A DNA stretch of 42,206 nt. Origin: Novacetimonas hansenii JCM 7643. Its GTDB lineage: Bacteria; Pseudomonadota; Alphaproteobacteria; Acetobacterales; Acetobacteraceae. Each line of letters starts with the position of its first letter. The stretch's first letter is position 1. This document shows positions 8,920-17,726 of this stretch, in pieces. The stretch spans positions 1 through 42,206 of the forward strand of contig NZ_BANE01000009.1 in the NCBI RefSeq assembly GCF_000964405.1, written 5' to 3'. Under the pieces are notes generated by a model. The model worked only from the letters and a program-made list of their open reading frames with translations. It was not told where the DNA came from and searched no databases. The translations under genes and the position numbers were made by a program.

Positions 8920-9837
8920 TTAATTGTTCAATTGCCTATTCCATCGGCGGTGCAGCCATAACCAGCTGCCCGGATGTTGGCGTATTTTTTGTTCAATGTA
9001 ATCGTTGACCTGCTGCGTCAGTAGCAACTGATCCTGCTTGCGATCGCCCGTATCGGGCAGCGGCAGTGGCGGGGAAACATGAATGCGCAGGCGGGCCGGG
9101 CCTAGTCGTTCCACATATCCCGCAATGACCGGGCATTCCTGTCGCAGCGCCATTGCCGCCATCGCGCTGGCTGTCATTGCGGGCCTGCCAAAGAATCGGG
9201 CCTCGATTCCATCATTCATCTTCTGATCGACCAGCATCCCCAGATGGCCACCACGGATCAGGTGCGCCAGTGCCTGTCGCGCGCCGCGCGCACCCTTGGC
9301 AAACAGGGGTACGGCCTGTCCCATCGCCTCGTTACGCAGATCGCATAGCATCCGGTCCACATAGGGGTTGTTCGGCGCACGGTAGAAGGAAGAGAATACC
9401 AGCCCATAGCGTGCCACAGCAGGAGGCAGCATTTCCCAGTTGCCGATATGCCCCGATACGAACATGACCGGTTTGCCTGTATCGGCCTGTGCGCGCAGAT
9501 GTTCGGCGCCAACAACGTCCCATCCGGGGCCGGATGCCGGATTTTGTGGAAGCTGTGCAATGTGGGGAAGTTCGCCGGCATTACGACCGATATTTTCCCA
9601 CATGTCGCGGATGATTCGCGCCCGTGAACGACGGCCCAGATGTGGCATGACATAGCGCAGGTTGGCATCAGCCACTTTTGAAACCGGCAGCCACGGGCCA
9701 AGCATGCGGCAGGTCCGGCCCGCCACGTTGGATGCCTGTTCCGGCCGCATGCGCCGCAATATGGCAAGCAGGCCAGACAGTAGCGCCGCCTCTATCTTCA
9801 TATGGCGCGGTGGCGGCCTGTCATGCGCCGGGGTCAC
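8920..9837 (-). CDS. LpxL-family lipid A lauroyl/myristoyl acyltransferase
   Basis: About 305 residues. It adds a secondary acyl chain to Kdo-lipid IVA at the inner membrane. The HxxxxE catalytic motif is present in SGHIGNWEM, with later family features FYRAPNNPYVDRM, LVDQKMNDGIEARFFGRPA and the ending QIRQHPGSWLWLHRRW. The chosen GTG start at 9837 overlaps the lpxK stop as GTGA and has GAAAGG seven bases upstream, a typical translationally coupled start. The ATG at 9801 (MKIEAALLSG) is the alternative and lacks a Shine-Dalgarno. It is last in waaA-lpxK-lpxL. Whether it is the LpxL or LpxM type cannot be decided from the sequence alone. Confidence 0.87.
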   Translation of the reverse strand: MTPAHDRPPPRHMKIEAALLSGLLAILRRMRPEQASNVAGRTCRMLGPWLPVSKVADANLRYVMPHLGRRSRARIIRDMWENIGRNAGELPHIAQLPQNPASGPGWDVVGAEHLRAQADTGKPVMFVSGHIGNWEMLPPAVARYGLVFSSFYRAPNNPYVDRMLCDLRNEAMGQAVPLFAKGARGARQALAHLIRGGHLGMLVDQKMNDGIEARFFGRPAMTASAMAAMALRQECPVIAGYVERLGPARLRIHVSPPLPLPDTGDRKQDQLLLTQQVNDYIEQKIRQHPGSWLWLHRRWNRQLNN

Positions 9838-10820
9838 TGCCCGGCCTTTCGCAACCAGGTATCCAGCAGGCGTTCGGGCACCTGTGGGTCGGTCCAGCAA
9901 AGTGAAACCCCGATGGCTGTGACCTTTGCCTGAAAATCGGGGGGCAGGCGGACAAAATCCTTGGGCGTCGTAACCAGTCGGGCGTTCATCGCGTGTGCGG
10001 TTTTCAATAATTGTGCCAGTTCGGCAGGGTGATAGGGGTGGTGGTCGGCAAAGGCGACGCTCTGTCGCATATCAAGGCCCAGGCGGCGTATCCCGTCGAA
10101 GAATTTGGAAGGCCGTCCGATTCCCGCGAATGCCACGACATGGCAGCCCGCAGGCAGATTGCTTCTTTCCTGCTGCAATGTCGCATGATGGCACGGCAGG
10201 TGGGGGGCAAGGTTGCCGAGCACGCCGGTCCGGTCCTCACCGATCAGCAGCACAGCCTGCGCGCGTGACAGGCCGGACGATACGGGTTCACGCAATGGTC
10301 CGGCCGGAAGCACGCGTCCATTGCCGAATCCCTGATGGCCATCCACCACCACGATGGAAAAATCACGCCGCAGGCCGGGATTTTGCAGCCCGTCATCCAT
10401 AATCAGGCAATCAGCCCCGTCCGCGATCGCAAGGCGTGCGGTCTGTGTCCTGTCCGCCCCGACATAGCACGGGGCCACCTGTGCCAGCAGCATGGCTTCG
10501 TCGCCCACATCGCGTGCCGTATGCATCCCGGCCTGTACCCGCACGGAATGGCGTATGTCGCCCCCATATCCCCGTGTCAGGAATGCAACCCGGCGATGAC
10601 GGGTAACAAGTCGGCGGCCAAGGTCCAGTGCCACTGTCGTCTTGCCGGTTCCCCCTACCGTCAGGTTGCCGCAACACAGGACGGGCACCGGTGCGCACCA
10701 TGGGCGGCGGCGCTGACGCAGGGTGCCAATGGCGGCATAGAGCCATGACGCAGGGGAAAGCAGCCCTGCCGGAAAATCATGCCCCCCGGCCCGCCAGTCC
10801 CAAAAGCGTGGAGCGCGCAT
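9834..10820 (-). CDS. lpxK: Tetraacyldisaccharide 4'-kinase
   Basis: 328 residues. It phosphorylates the 4' position of the tetraacyldisaccharide to give lipid IVA. The Walker A loop lies in GNLTVGGTGKTT near residue 55, preceded by the family N-terminus (RFWDWRAGGHDFPAGLLSPASWLY). The segment LTRGYGG and the DDGLQN motif (MDDGLQNPGLRRDFSIVVVDG) are diagnostic, as is FADHHPY towards the C-terminus. Its ATG shares one base with the waaA stop (TGATG), and its own stop overlaps the acyltransferase start, so the three genes form one coupled operon for lipid A/Kdo assembly. Confidence 0.95.
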   Translation of the reverse strand: MRAPRFWDWRAGGHDFPAGLLSPASWLYAAIGTLRQRRRPWCAPVPVLCCGNLTVGGTGKTTVALDLGRRLVTRHRRVAFLTRGYGGDIRHSVRVQAGMHTARDVGDEAMLLAQVAPCYVGADRTQTARLAIADGADCLIMDDGLQNPGLRRDFSIVVVDGHQGFGNGRVLPAGPLREPVSSGLSRAQAVLLIGEDRTGVLGNLAPHLPCHHATLQQERSNLPAGCHVVAFAGIGRPSKFFDGIRRLGLDMRQSVAFADHHPYHPAELAQLLKTAHAMNARLVTTPKDFVRLPPDFQAKVTAIGVSLCWTDPQVPERLLDTWLRKAGQ

Positions 10821-12148
10821 CAGTGATACACCGCCTTTATGATCCCTGTGGCGACACGTCGGGCGACCTGCGTATCATTGGCTGCCACGCACCGGCTTGC
10901 CCTGATGGCGTCGCGCAACCTGTCCTGGTGGGAAAGCATGTCCACCACCCAATGCGCCAGTTCATGCGCATTGGTCACATATGTCACGGCCGCGCCCAGC
11001 GTCATGAACGCCTGCCGGAAATTGGCGATCGACGGGCCACTTGCCAATGCGTTGCCAAGGCGTGCTGGCTCCATCGGGTTGTGGCCACCCCCCTGTGGGG
11101 CAGGCAGCAGGCTGTTCCCCATCAGGACCGGGCAATGCAGTGCGTAAAACAGGCCCATCTCCCCCATGGTGTCGCATATCCATATGCTGTCCTGTTCGCC
11201 GGGAACCTGCCCCAGGGCGCGACGCGGGATGTCTTGCCGCACCATTTGCATCACGGCTGCCCCGCGTTCGGGATGGCGTGGTATCAGGATCGTCAGCAGG
11301 TTTGTAACATGCTCGCGCGCCAGGGAGGCTGCATGCAGGATGATTTCCTCTTCACCTGGATGCGTGGAGGCCGCGATCCAGACGGGACGCTGGCCAATCT
11401 GGCGTCGCAGCAGTGCAAGGTCCGTGTCTGCCTGTGGGGGAGGGGCTGCGTCCTTGAGGTCGCCAAGCACCGTGATGGTGTCGCGTCCCAAGATATGGAA
11501 ACGTTGTGCATCCTCTGCCGAACGGGCGCATGCCCATGTCAGCCTGCGTAACATGGCGCCGATCAGGCAGGGCAGGCGTCGCCACATGGCGAAGGATCGA
11601 TCGGACATGCGCCCGTTTATCAGGAGTACGGGGACATGGTCATGCAGGCAGGCTGCTGTCATGTTCGGCCATAACTCGCTTTCCGTAAGTATTGCGGCAT
11701 CGGGGTGCCAATGGCGTACGAACCGACGCATCCACGCGGGTACGTCCAGCGGTACGAACTGATGGATGACCCGTCCCCCATGGGGCAGTCCGCGCATGCG
11801 TTGGGACAGCAGGGCTGCTGACGTGGTGGTGGCCGTGGTGACAAGGAAATGCAGGTCCGGCCGGTCATGGTGCAATGCAGCGATGACGGGGAGTATGGAG
11901 AGGGTTTCACCCACGCTGACAGCATGCAGCCATAATAACGGCCCGTCAGGGCGCGGGAGGGTTGCGATCCCCTGCCGTTCGCCCACGCGCGCGGCGATTT
12001 CCTTGCCCCTGCGAACGCGCCGCGCAAGATGGATACGCAATATGGGGGCAAGCATCGTCGCCACCCCCGCCCACGCGGCGGATGACAGGTGGCCGCATAT
12101 CCTGTCGCGGAATGTCAGGCTGCACGGTTGCGGTACATGCGTTTGCAT
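10820..12148 (-). CDS. waaA: 3-deoxy-D-manno-octulosonic acid transferase
   Basis: 442 residues. It transfers Kdo residues to lipid IVA at the cytoplasmic face of the inner membrane. GT30 features are visible: an N-terminal hydrophobic anchor (AWAGVATMLAPILRIHLA), RRVRRGKEIAARVGERQG, LWLHAVSVGE, LTESELWPN, INGRMSDRSFAMW and the C-terminal PQGGGHNPMEPA. The ATG at 12148 lacks a strong Shine-Dalgarno, but the region upstream of M32 is needed for the membrane anchor. It is first of the lipid A genes, 70 bp after the end of the DUF934 gene and in the same direction, so read-through from the sulfite-reductase block is possible. Confidence 0.95.
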   Translation of the reverse strand: MQTHVPQPCSLTFRDRICGHLSSAAWAGVATMLAPILRIHLARRVRRGKEIAARVGERQGIATLPRPDGPLLWLHAVSVGETLSILPVIAALHHDRPDLHFLVTTATTTSAALLSQRMRGLPHGGRVIHQFVPLDVPAWMRRFVRHWHPDAAILTESELWPNMTAACLHDHVPVLLINGRMSDRSFAMWRRLPCLIGAMLRRLTWACARSAEDAQRFHILGRDTITVLGDLKDAAPPPQADTDLALLRRQIGQRPVWIAASTHPGEEEIILHAASLAREHVTNLLTILIPRHPERGAAVMQMVRQDIPRRALGQVPGEQDSIWICDTMGEMGLFYALHCPVLMGNSLLPAPQGGGHNPMEPARLGNALASGPSIANFRQAFMTLGAAVTYVTNAHELAHWVVDMLSHQDRLRDAIRASRCVAANDTQVARRVATGIIKAVYH

Positions 12149-12169
12149 GTTCTTGCGGTAGCATGGGGG

Positions 12170-12214
12170 ATGCCGGGGCGAAAGTGCAAGCTGGTGTGCC
12201 CTTTACCCCGGCAT
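12170..12214 (-). terminator. Hairpin between the DUF934 gene and waaA
   Basis: Perfect 9-bp arms ATGCCGGGG (12170-12178) and CCCCGGCAT (12206-12214), with further pairing possible inside the 27-nt loop (AAAG with CTTT, GCA with TGC). It begins 5 bases after the DUF934 stop in the direction of transcription. There is no U-tract, so it may attenuate or process the transcript rather than stop it, separating sulfur genes from lipid A genes. Confidence 0.35.
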
Positions 12215-12218
12215 TCCT

Positions 12219-12713
12219 TCAGGCATCAAGAAAGCGGCGCAGGCCAAATCCCTGTGACTTTTCGTTCAGGACGGAAGGCTGATACGCCACGGTGAAGCGT
12301 GTATGCGCCTTTTCCCATACGGAGGGGTCGGCATTTTCAGCGATTTCGACCGTAGTGATGCCACAGCGCAGCATAAATTCGTACTGGTCAGGCAGGGCAT
12401 GCCCCGTTGCGCGGATTTCTTTGGTGAAGTGCAGATGCTCACGCAGGGCGCGGGCCTGGGTAAAGGCGCGTCCATCGCGAAAGCCCGGAAAGTCAACATT
12501 GACCAGCCCAAGGCGCGGCAGCACGGTGTTCAGGGTCACCACATCCGTGTCGGGATTCAGGCGTACGCCCACTGGTGCGGCACCTGGGCGCGCCAGTGCT
12601 TCTTCCACCCGGGCGAATGATACGATGACCGCCCGGTCGGTAGGACAGGGGGCATCATCAGGGACATGTACCCAGTCATCCGCGACGATCCGGCCATTTT
12701 CAAGCAGGGGCAT
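12219..12713 (-). CDS. DUF934 family protein, sulfite reductase accessory
   Basis: 164 residues of the DUF934 family, which in many alpha- and betaproteobacteria is encoded next to the sulfite/nitrite reductase hemoprotein. Its biochemical role is not established to my knowledge. The start MPLLENGRIVADDW at 12713 overlaps the end of cysI by 14 bases and has AAGGAT seven bases upstream; the longer frame up to 12803 is only overlap. Typical family blocks are VGVRLNPDTDVVTL, LPRLGLVNVDFPGFRDGRAF, AREHLHF-like spacing and the GHALPDQYEFMLRCG segment. There is no membrane segment and no Fe-S motif. Tight coupling to cysI suggests a role in its assembly or electron supply. Confidence 0.85.
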   Translation of the reverse strand: MPLLENGRIVADDWVHVPDDAPCPTDRAVIVSFARVEEALARPGAAPVGVRLNPDTDVVTLNTVLPRLGLVNVDFPGFRDGRAFTQARALREHLHFTKEIRATGHALPDQYEFMLRCGITTVEIAENADPSVWEKAHTRFTVAYQPSVLNEKSQGFGLRRFLDA

Positions 12714-14388
12714 AGACAGCATCCTTGAAGACGGCAGCGCCAAGCCGCCGATAGGTATCAACAAACCGTTCGCCGTCGTGTCGATGCACCAGATACGCAT
12801 CAATCAGCGCCGCGATGGCGTCCACGGTTTCGTCCTCTGGCAGGGCCGGGCCGATGATCTGGCCAATGGCGGCATCATTTTCACCCGACCCGCCCAGCGT
12901 AAGCTGGAAATATTCCTCCCCGCGCTTGTCCACGCCAAGGATGCCGATATGGCCCGCATGGTGATGCCCGCAGGCATTGATGCAGCCGGAGATATTGATG
13001 CGCAATGCGCCGATGCGTTCCTGCAGGCCGGGATCGGCAAAGCGTGCGCTAAGCTTTTGCGCGATGGGAATGGAGCGCGCATTCGCCAGGGAGCAGTAAT
13101 CCAGTCCCGGGCAGGCGATGATGTCCCCCACAAGGCCGATGTTCGGCGTTGCCAGTCCCGCCGATGCGAGTTCCTGCCACAGCGCCTGTAACTGGTCCTG
13201 CCGCACATGGCCCAGCACGACATTTTGCATGTGGGTAATGCGGATTTCGCCAAAGCTGTAACGTTCGGCAAGCCCGGCGATGATATCCATCTGATCCGCC
13301 GTGGCGTCACCGGGAATTCCGCCATCGGGTTTGAGCGAAATGACCGCAGAGATGAAACCGGCGACCCTGTGCGGATGCGTGTTGGTGCGCACCCAGCGGT
13401 CAAAGGCGGGAGTACTGGCACGACTGGCCTGCAATTTCTGTGCCGCATCGGCGGGGGCATGCAGGTCGGGCACGGCGAAACGTGCGCGAATGCCCGTGAC
13501 AATGGCGGGGTCCAGCCGATAGCGCGCCCGGTCCATCCGTGCGAATTCGGCTTCGACCTCTTCACGAAAACGCTCGATCCCAAGGGCCTGTACAAGGATC
13601 TTTATGCGGGCCTTGTACATGTTATCCCGACGCCCGTGCGCGTTATAGACACGCACGATCGCCTCCAGCCATGCAAGGAGATCCTCTTCCGGCAGGCCAT
13701 CATGCAGCAGGACGCCAATGACCGGCGTGCGTCCCAGCCCGCCACCGACATATACATCGAACACCGCGCGACCGTCATCGCCGGGGCGGGCGATCAGGCC
13801 GACATCGTGGAAACGTGCCGCCACCCGGTCATGGGGGCTGCCGGTGATGGCGAATTTGAACTTACGCGGCAGGAAGGAAAATTCCGGGTGCAGGGTGGAC
13901 CACTGGCGCAGGATTTCCGCATGGATGCGCGGGTCCAGAACCTCGTCCGCCGCAGCCCCCGCGAATTCGTCGCATGTCACGTTACGGATGCAGTTGCCGC
14001 TGGTCTGGATGGCATGCATGTCCACAGCCGCCAGTCGGGCAAGGATATCGGGGGTATCCTCCAGACGTATCCAGTTGAACTGCAGGTTCTGCCGGGTGGT
14101 GAAATGCCCGTAATCCCGGTCATAGGTGCGCGCAATCTGCGCCAGTTCACGCATCTGCGCCGCACCAAGCATGCCATAAGGGATAGCCACACGCAGCATA
14201 TAGGCGTGCAGTTGCAGGTACAGGCCGTTCATCAACCGCAATGGCTTGAACTGGTCCTCGGTCAGGTCGCCAGCGATACGGCGCGCCACCTGGTCGCGGA
14301 ACTGCTCCACCCGTTCACGCAGGAACGTACGGTCCACCTGGTCATAGGCATAACGGCCAACGGCTGGGGCCAGGGCTGTGTCAGGCAT
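12700..14388 (-). CDS. cysI: Sulfite reductase, siroheme/4Fe-4S hemoprotein subunit
   Basis: 562 residues from 14388 (GAGGAT upstream; the frame opens further but without a start signal). It reduces sulfite to sulfide using six electrons. Duplicated nitrite/sulfite reductase ferredoxin-like and catalytic repeats are visible: HFTTRQNLQFNWI then TSGNCIRNVTCDEF in the first half, and ITHMQNVVLGHV in the second. The 4Fe-4S/siroheme ligands are CPGLDYC (C-x5-C) and SGCINACGHHH (C-x3-C). It lies between DUF2849 (overlap of 8 bases) and DUF934 (overlap of 14 bases). No cysJ flavoprotein gene is present in the window, so the electron donor may be a ferredoxin or an unlinked reductase. A nitrite-reducing role is less likely because the genes around it belong to sulfate assimilation. 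Confidence 0.93.
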   Translation of the reverse strand: MPDTALAPAVGRYAYDQVDRTFLRERVEQFRDQVARRIAGDLTEDQFKPLRLMNGLYLQLHAYMLRVAIPYGMLGAAQMRELAQIARTYDRDYGHFTTRQNLQFNWIRLEDTPDILARLAAVDMHAIQTSGNCIRNVTCDEFAGAAADEVLDPRIHAEILRQWSTLHPEFSFLPRKFKFAITGSPHDRVAARFHDVGLIARPGDDGRAVFDVYVGGGLGRTPVIGVLLHDGLPEEDLLAWLEAIVRVYNAHGRRDNMYKARIKILVQALGIERFREEVEAEFARMDRARYRLDPAIVTGIRARFAVPDLHAPADAAQKLQASRASTPAFDRWVRTNTHPHRVAGFISAVISLKPDGGIPGDATADQMDIIAGLAERYSFGEIRITHMQNVVLGHVRQDQLQALWQELASAGLATPNIGLVGDIIACPGLDYCSLANARSIPIAQKLSARFADPGLQERIGALRINISGCINACGHHHAGHIGILGVDKRGEEYFQLTLGGSGENDAAIGQIIGPALPEDETVDAIAALIDAYLVHRHDGERFVDTYRRLGAAVFKDAVYAPA

Positions 14389-14716
14389 GGGGGGTATCCT
14401 CATGTGAGGGGACGAAGTGTGGATGCACGGTGGGGCCAAAGGCGCGAATGCGTTCCCGCACCGTAAGCGGGGTGATCCCCGCCGCCTGATCCGCAAGCTG
14501 TACGCCGTAAACGCCCACGACGCCCTGATCCTGCTGGTGGCGGGCGGTATCGGCGATCACGGTTTCAATCCGGTCGTTCGGCCATGTCGCGGCGCAGGCA
14601 ATATCCACGGACCATGTTCCCTGATCCGTCAGCCAGACGATCCGCCCATCAAGCAGGCGATTGGCCGTGATGACGCTTGAGCCTGCTGTTGTGCGGCGGT
14701 TGTTCCTGACATCCAC
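14381..14716 (-). CDS. DUF2849 domain protein, upstream of cysI
   Basis: 111 residues. The core reads VITANRLLDGRIVWLTDQGTW, then two predicted strands and VVGVYGVQLADQ, with an ending that mentions no cysteine cluster. DUF2849 proteins in alphaproteobacteria usually sit between a cysG-like gene and cysI; the function is unknown. The stop overlaps the cysI start, so translation is probably coupled. The promoter is likely in the AT-rich stretch at about 14770-14850. I am confident that it is a gene and of the family; I offer no reaction. Confidence 0.82.
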   Translation of the reverse strand: MDVRNNRRTTAGSSVITANRLLDGRIVWLTDQGTWSVDIACAATWPNDRIETVIADTARHQQDQGVVGVYGVQLADQAAGITPLTVRERIRAFGPTVHPHFVPSHEDTPHA

Positions 14717-14769
14717 TTCTGGTCAATCCCTTTCAGGCGAGGCAGGCGGCATATTCCACCCTTATGGAT

Positions 14770-14850
14770 GGAGGCATGCTTAATTCATACAGTTATGTGT
14801 GTATATTTTATATTTACGCATAAATCCAGATATATCGACCGGCATGACCA
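14770..14850 (-). promoter_or_regulatory. AT-rich promoter region for the DUF2849-cysI-DUF934 genes
   Basis: The roughly 200-bp gap between the cysNC stop and the DUF2849 start includes an AT-rich block in an otherwise GC-rich area. Read on the minus strand it contains TTATGCG, a TATAAAAT-like -10 candidate and ATAACTG, which recall the ATAAC/TTATG half-sites of CysB-type regulators. Spacing and symmetry are not good enough to name an operator. It indicates that the sulfite-reductase block has its own promoter. Confidence 0.35.
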
Positions 14851-14923
14851 TGGTGACGGACCATCCCGCAAAGGGGCGGGCAGGGCGGTGGAAGGTGCCC
14901 ATCCGCCCCGTCCGCCGCATCCC

Positions 14924-16807
14924 TCAGGCGTTGCCGGAAGTGGGCTGCGTCAGCGCGGTCGTCTGGGTGATGAACGTGACAAGGTCACGTGCGCTCTCGG
15001 ACGGGTCGCGCTTTTCTGTCACCAGACGCAGTGCCGGTTTATCGGGGGCCTCATACGGGGCATCAATCCCGGTAAAGCCGGTAATCTTTCCCGCGCGGGC
15101 CGCTGCGTAAAGTCCCTTCGGATCACGTGTTTCACAGGTTTCCCGTGGGGTGTCGATGAACACCTCATGGAACCCGTCCCCCACGATCTGGCGTGCGCAT
15201 TCGCGATCCGCAAGGGTGGGGGAGATCAGGGCAACCAGCACGACCTGCCCACTGTCGGCCAGGATACGCGCCACGGCCGCCGCGCGACGGACATTCTCGC
15301 GCCGGTCCGCTTCGCTGAAGCCAAGGTCCGAACACAGGCCCGCGCGCAGCGTATCCCCATCCAGAACCGAAACATCGACCCCGCGTGAGAAAAGCTGCAT
15401 TTCCGCCGCACGGGCGATCGTGCTCTTGCCCGCACCAGGCAGGCCGGTCATCCAGAACACGCCACCACGATGCCCCTTGGCCTGGGCGCGATCCCATGTC
15501 GATACCGTGCTGCCGGTCGGGTGGATTGCCCTTGTCCCGGCGGCGATGTCCGCAACACCGATCAGCGGCACACCACCGACGATCTGCTGGTTGCGGTCCA
15601 CCAGTACGCCACGCCCGTCCGCCGTTCCCGGCACGAAGGGATCGAACTGCATCGTTTCGGACACCGCCAGCGTGATTTCGGCAAAGCCTTCGGGCGGGAC
15701 GATATCGGCAGGATGTTCGGTCAGGTCCTCCAGCCGCACGACGGAATCAATGGATGCGACCGTTACCTGATGTTCCGCCGTCGCCAGGCGCAGGCGGAAG
15801 CTTTCCCCCACACGCAACGGTTCCTGACGCAGCCAGAACAGGCGCGCACGCACGCGCGCGCTGCTCAACGGGGCTTCGTCAGGCGGGAACAGGAGGTCGC
15901 CGCGATCGGGGATCACATCGGGTTCCAGCGTGATGGCCACCGACTGTCCCGCGATGGCAGTGGTCTGTGGCGCGGTATGCCAGCTTTCGATGGTGGCAAC
16001 GCGGGCCACCGTGCCATGGCGTCCGATCACCACGCTGTCACCGATATGGATGCTGCCGCGTTCAATACGGCCAACAACAACGCGTTGCGTATCAAAGCGG
16101 TAGACGTCCTGCACCGGCAGGCGCAGCGGCAGGTCTGCACGTGACGAAGGCGACGGGACAAGGGCCAGGGCCTCGGTCAGGGTGGGGCCTTTGTACCAGG
16201 CCATCCGTTCCGAACGCGATGCGATATTGTCGCCTTCGCGCGCGGAGGCCGGCACGAACAGGGTCGGTTCAATCTCCAACTGCTTGAGCAGGGCGGCCAC
16301 GCTCTTTTCCGAGGCGGTGATTTTCGCTTCGTCATAATCCAGCAGATCGACCTTGTTCATCAGGACGATCACGTGGCGGATGCCGATCAGGCGCAGCAGC
16401 ATCGCATGGCGGCGGGTCTGTTCCTGTGCGCCTTCGGCGGCGTCAATCACCAGCACGGCCGCTTCGGCATCGGCGGCGCCCGTGATCATGTTGCGCAGGA
16501 ACTGCCGGTGGCCCGGTGCGTCCACAATGACGAACTGCCTGTGTCCCAGACGGAAGGGAATGCGCGTGGAATCGACTGTCACACCCTGGTCACGCTCGAT
16601 CTGCAGGCTGTCGAGCAGGAAGCTCCATTCAACCGCCAGGCCACGCTTGGTGCTGGATTCAATGATCTGCGCCACACGTCCGTCAGGCAGGCTGTCGGTG
16701 TCGTAAAGCAGCCGTCCGATCAGGGTGGATTTGCCATGATCCACATGCCCGACGATGACGATCGGTGTCGCTGCCTCCTGCGAGGCGGGAGGGGAAATCG
16801 TATTCAT
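14924..16807 (-). CDS. cysNC: Bifunctional sulfate adenylyltransferase subunit 1/APS kinase
   Basis: 627 residues. The N-terminal CysN GTPase drives sulfate activation by CysD: G1 loop [12 protein letters not shown] near residue 20, G3 DAPGHRQF, G4 [14 protein letters not shown] translation-factor-like barrel follows ([10 protein letters not shown]). From about residue 440 a CysC APS-kinase domain begins, with P-loop [40 protein letters not shown] and the active-site ISPTLADRE. The start at 16807 has GGAG nine bases upstream; the frame further upstream overlaps cysD and is rejected. It is 28 bp after cysD. It makes APS and then PAPS. A fused CysNC is common in alphaproteobacteria. Confidence 0.95.
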   Translation of the reverse strand: MNTISPPASQEAATPIVIVGHVDHGKSTLIGRLLYDTDSLPDGRVAQIIESSTKRGLAVEWSFLLDSLQIERDQGVTVDSTRIPFRLGHRQFVIVDAPGHRQFLRNMITGAADAEAAVLVIDAAEGAQEQTRRHAMLLRLIGIRHVIVLMNKVDLLDYDEAKITASEKSVAALLKQLEIEPTLFVPASAREGDNIASRSERMAWYKGPTLTEALALVPSPSSRADLPLRLPVQDVYRFDTQRVVVGRIERGSIHIGDSVVIGRHGTVARVATIESWHTAPQTTAIAGQSVAITLEPDVIPDRGDLLFPPDEAPLSSARVRARLFWLRQEPLRVGESFRLRLATAEHQVTVASIDSVVRLEDLTEHPADIVPPEGFAEITLAVSETMQFDPFVPGTADGRGVLVDRNQQIVGGVPLIGVADIAAGTRAIHPTGSTVSTWDRAQAKGHRGGVFWMTGLPGAGKSTIARAAEMQLFSRGVDVSVLDGDTLRAGLCSDLGFSEADRRENVRRAAAVARILADSGQVVLVALISPTLADRECARQIVGDGFHEVFIDTPRETCETRDPKGLYAAARAGKITGFTGIDAPYEAPDKPALRLVTEKRDPSESARDLVTFITQTTALTQPTSGNA

Positions 16808-16835
16808 GTCCTTGATACTCCGCTCGGCCCGACGT

Positions 16836-17630
16836 TCACAGATAACCGGCAACGCGAAGACGCTCGAACGCATCTTCGGATTCATGGTCCATTGCGCGGC
16901 CCGCCCGTTCCGACGTGCGCGAGGTTTCCAGTTCGGCAATCACTTCGGCCACGGTGCTGGCATTGCTTTCCACCGGGCTGGTGATGTCCTGATCCCCAAG
17001 GGAGCGATAACGCTTGCCGTCCTTGGCGAAATACAGGTCAACCAGCGGAATGCCCTCGCGCTCGATATAACGCCAGATGTCGATCTCACGCCATGACAGC
17101 AGGGGATGGACACGGATATGCATGCCCGCTTCATGCGGGGTTGCATACTGGTCCCAGAATTCGGGGGGCTGGTTGCGCACATCCCATTTGTGGCCTGCGC
17201 CACGGGGGCTGAAGACGCGTTCTTTCGCTCGGGTGGCCTGTTCATCGCGGCGGATACCTGCGATGACGCCTGCAAGCTTGTGCTTTTCGATCATCGCGGC
17301 AAGGCCGGCCGTCTTGCGCGCGGCGGACCGTGCGGCAGGCGGCAGGGTCGGGTCGATCTCTTCCACGGCCGGGCAGTCGCCAAGCAGCAGGTCGAGGTTC
17401 CACTTCTTGGTATATTCGTCGCGGAACTGGTACATTTCGGGAAATTTCTTGCCGGTATCGACATGCATGACCGGAAACGGCACGCGACCAAGGAAAGCCT
17501 TGCGCGCAAGCCATACCATCACGTTGGAATCCTTGCCCAGCGACCAGAGCATCGCCAGTGGCTTGAGCTTGCGATAGGCCTCGCGGAGGATGAAAATGCT
17601 CTGCGCTTCGAGCTGATCGAGATCGTCCAT
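16836..17630 (-). CDS. cysD: Sulfate adenylyltransferase subunit 2
   Basis: 264 residues. Catalytic ATP-sulfurylase subunit, forming APS from ATP and sulfate with CysN. The PP-loop motif appears as [14 protein letters not shown] near residue 30, with [20 protein letters not shown] and [23 protein letters not shown] following. [28 protein letters not shown] and the end [12 protein letters not shown] are characteristic. GGAAGG precedes the start. It lies 96 bp after cysH and 28 bp before cysNC, all on the minus strand, in one sulfate-activation operon. Confidence 0.96.
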   Translation of the reverse strand: MDDLDQLEAQSIFILREAYRKLKPLAMLWSLGKDSNVMVWLARKAFLGRVPFPVMHVDTGKKFPEMYQFRDEYTKKWNLDLLLGDCPAVEEIDPTLPPAARSAARKTAGLAAMIEKHKLAGVIAGIRRDEQATRAKERVFSPRGAGHKWDVRNQPPEFWDQYATPHEAGMHIRVHPLLSWREIDIWRYIEREGIPLVDLYFAKDGKRYRSLGDQDITSPVESNASTVAEVIAELETSRTSERAGRAMDHESEDAFERLRVAGYL

Positions 17631-17726
17631 GGACTTACAGACCTTCCTTTCCGGGGAAGAAGGAGTGGCGGGATGATAAGGTTAAAGACAGGTTTACCAT
17701 AAAAGCGGGTGCCCTTGCCGTAAGGG

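Noticed and set aside
13207-14466. 419-codon plus-strand open frame opposite cysI
   Set aside because: Mirror of cysI codons; the composition is His/Gln-rich without motifs, while the minus strand carries all the Fe-S ligands.
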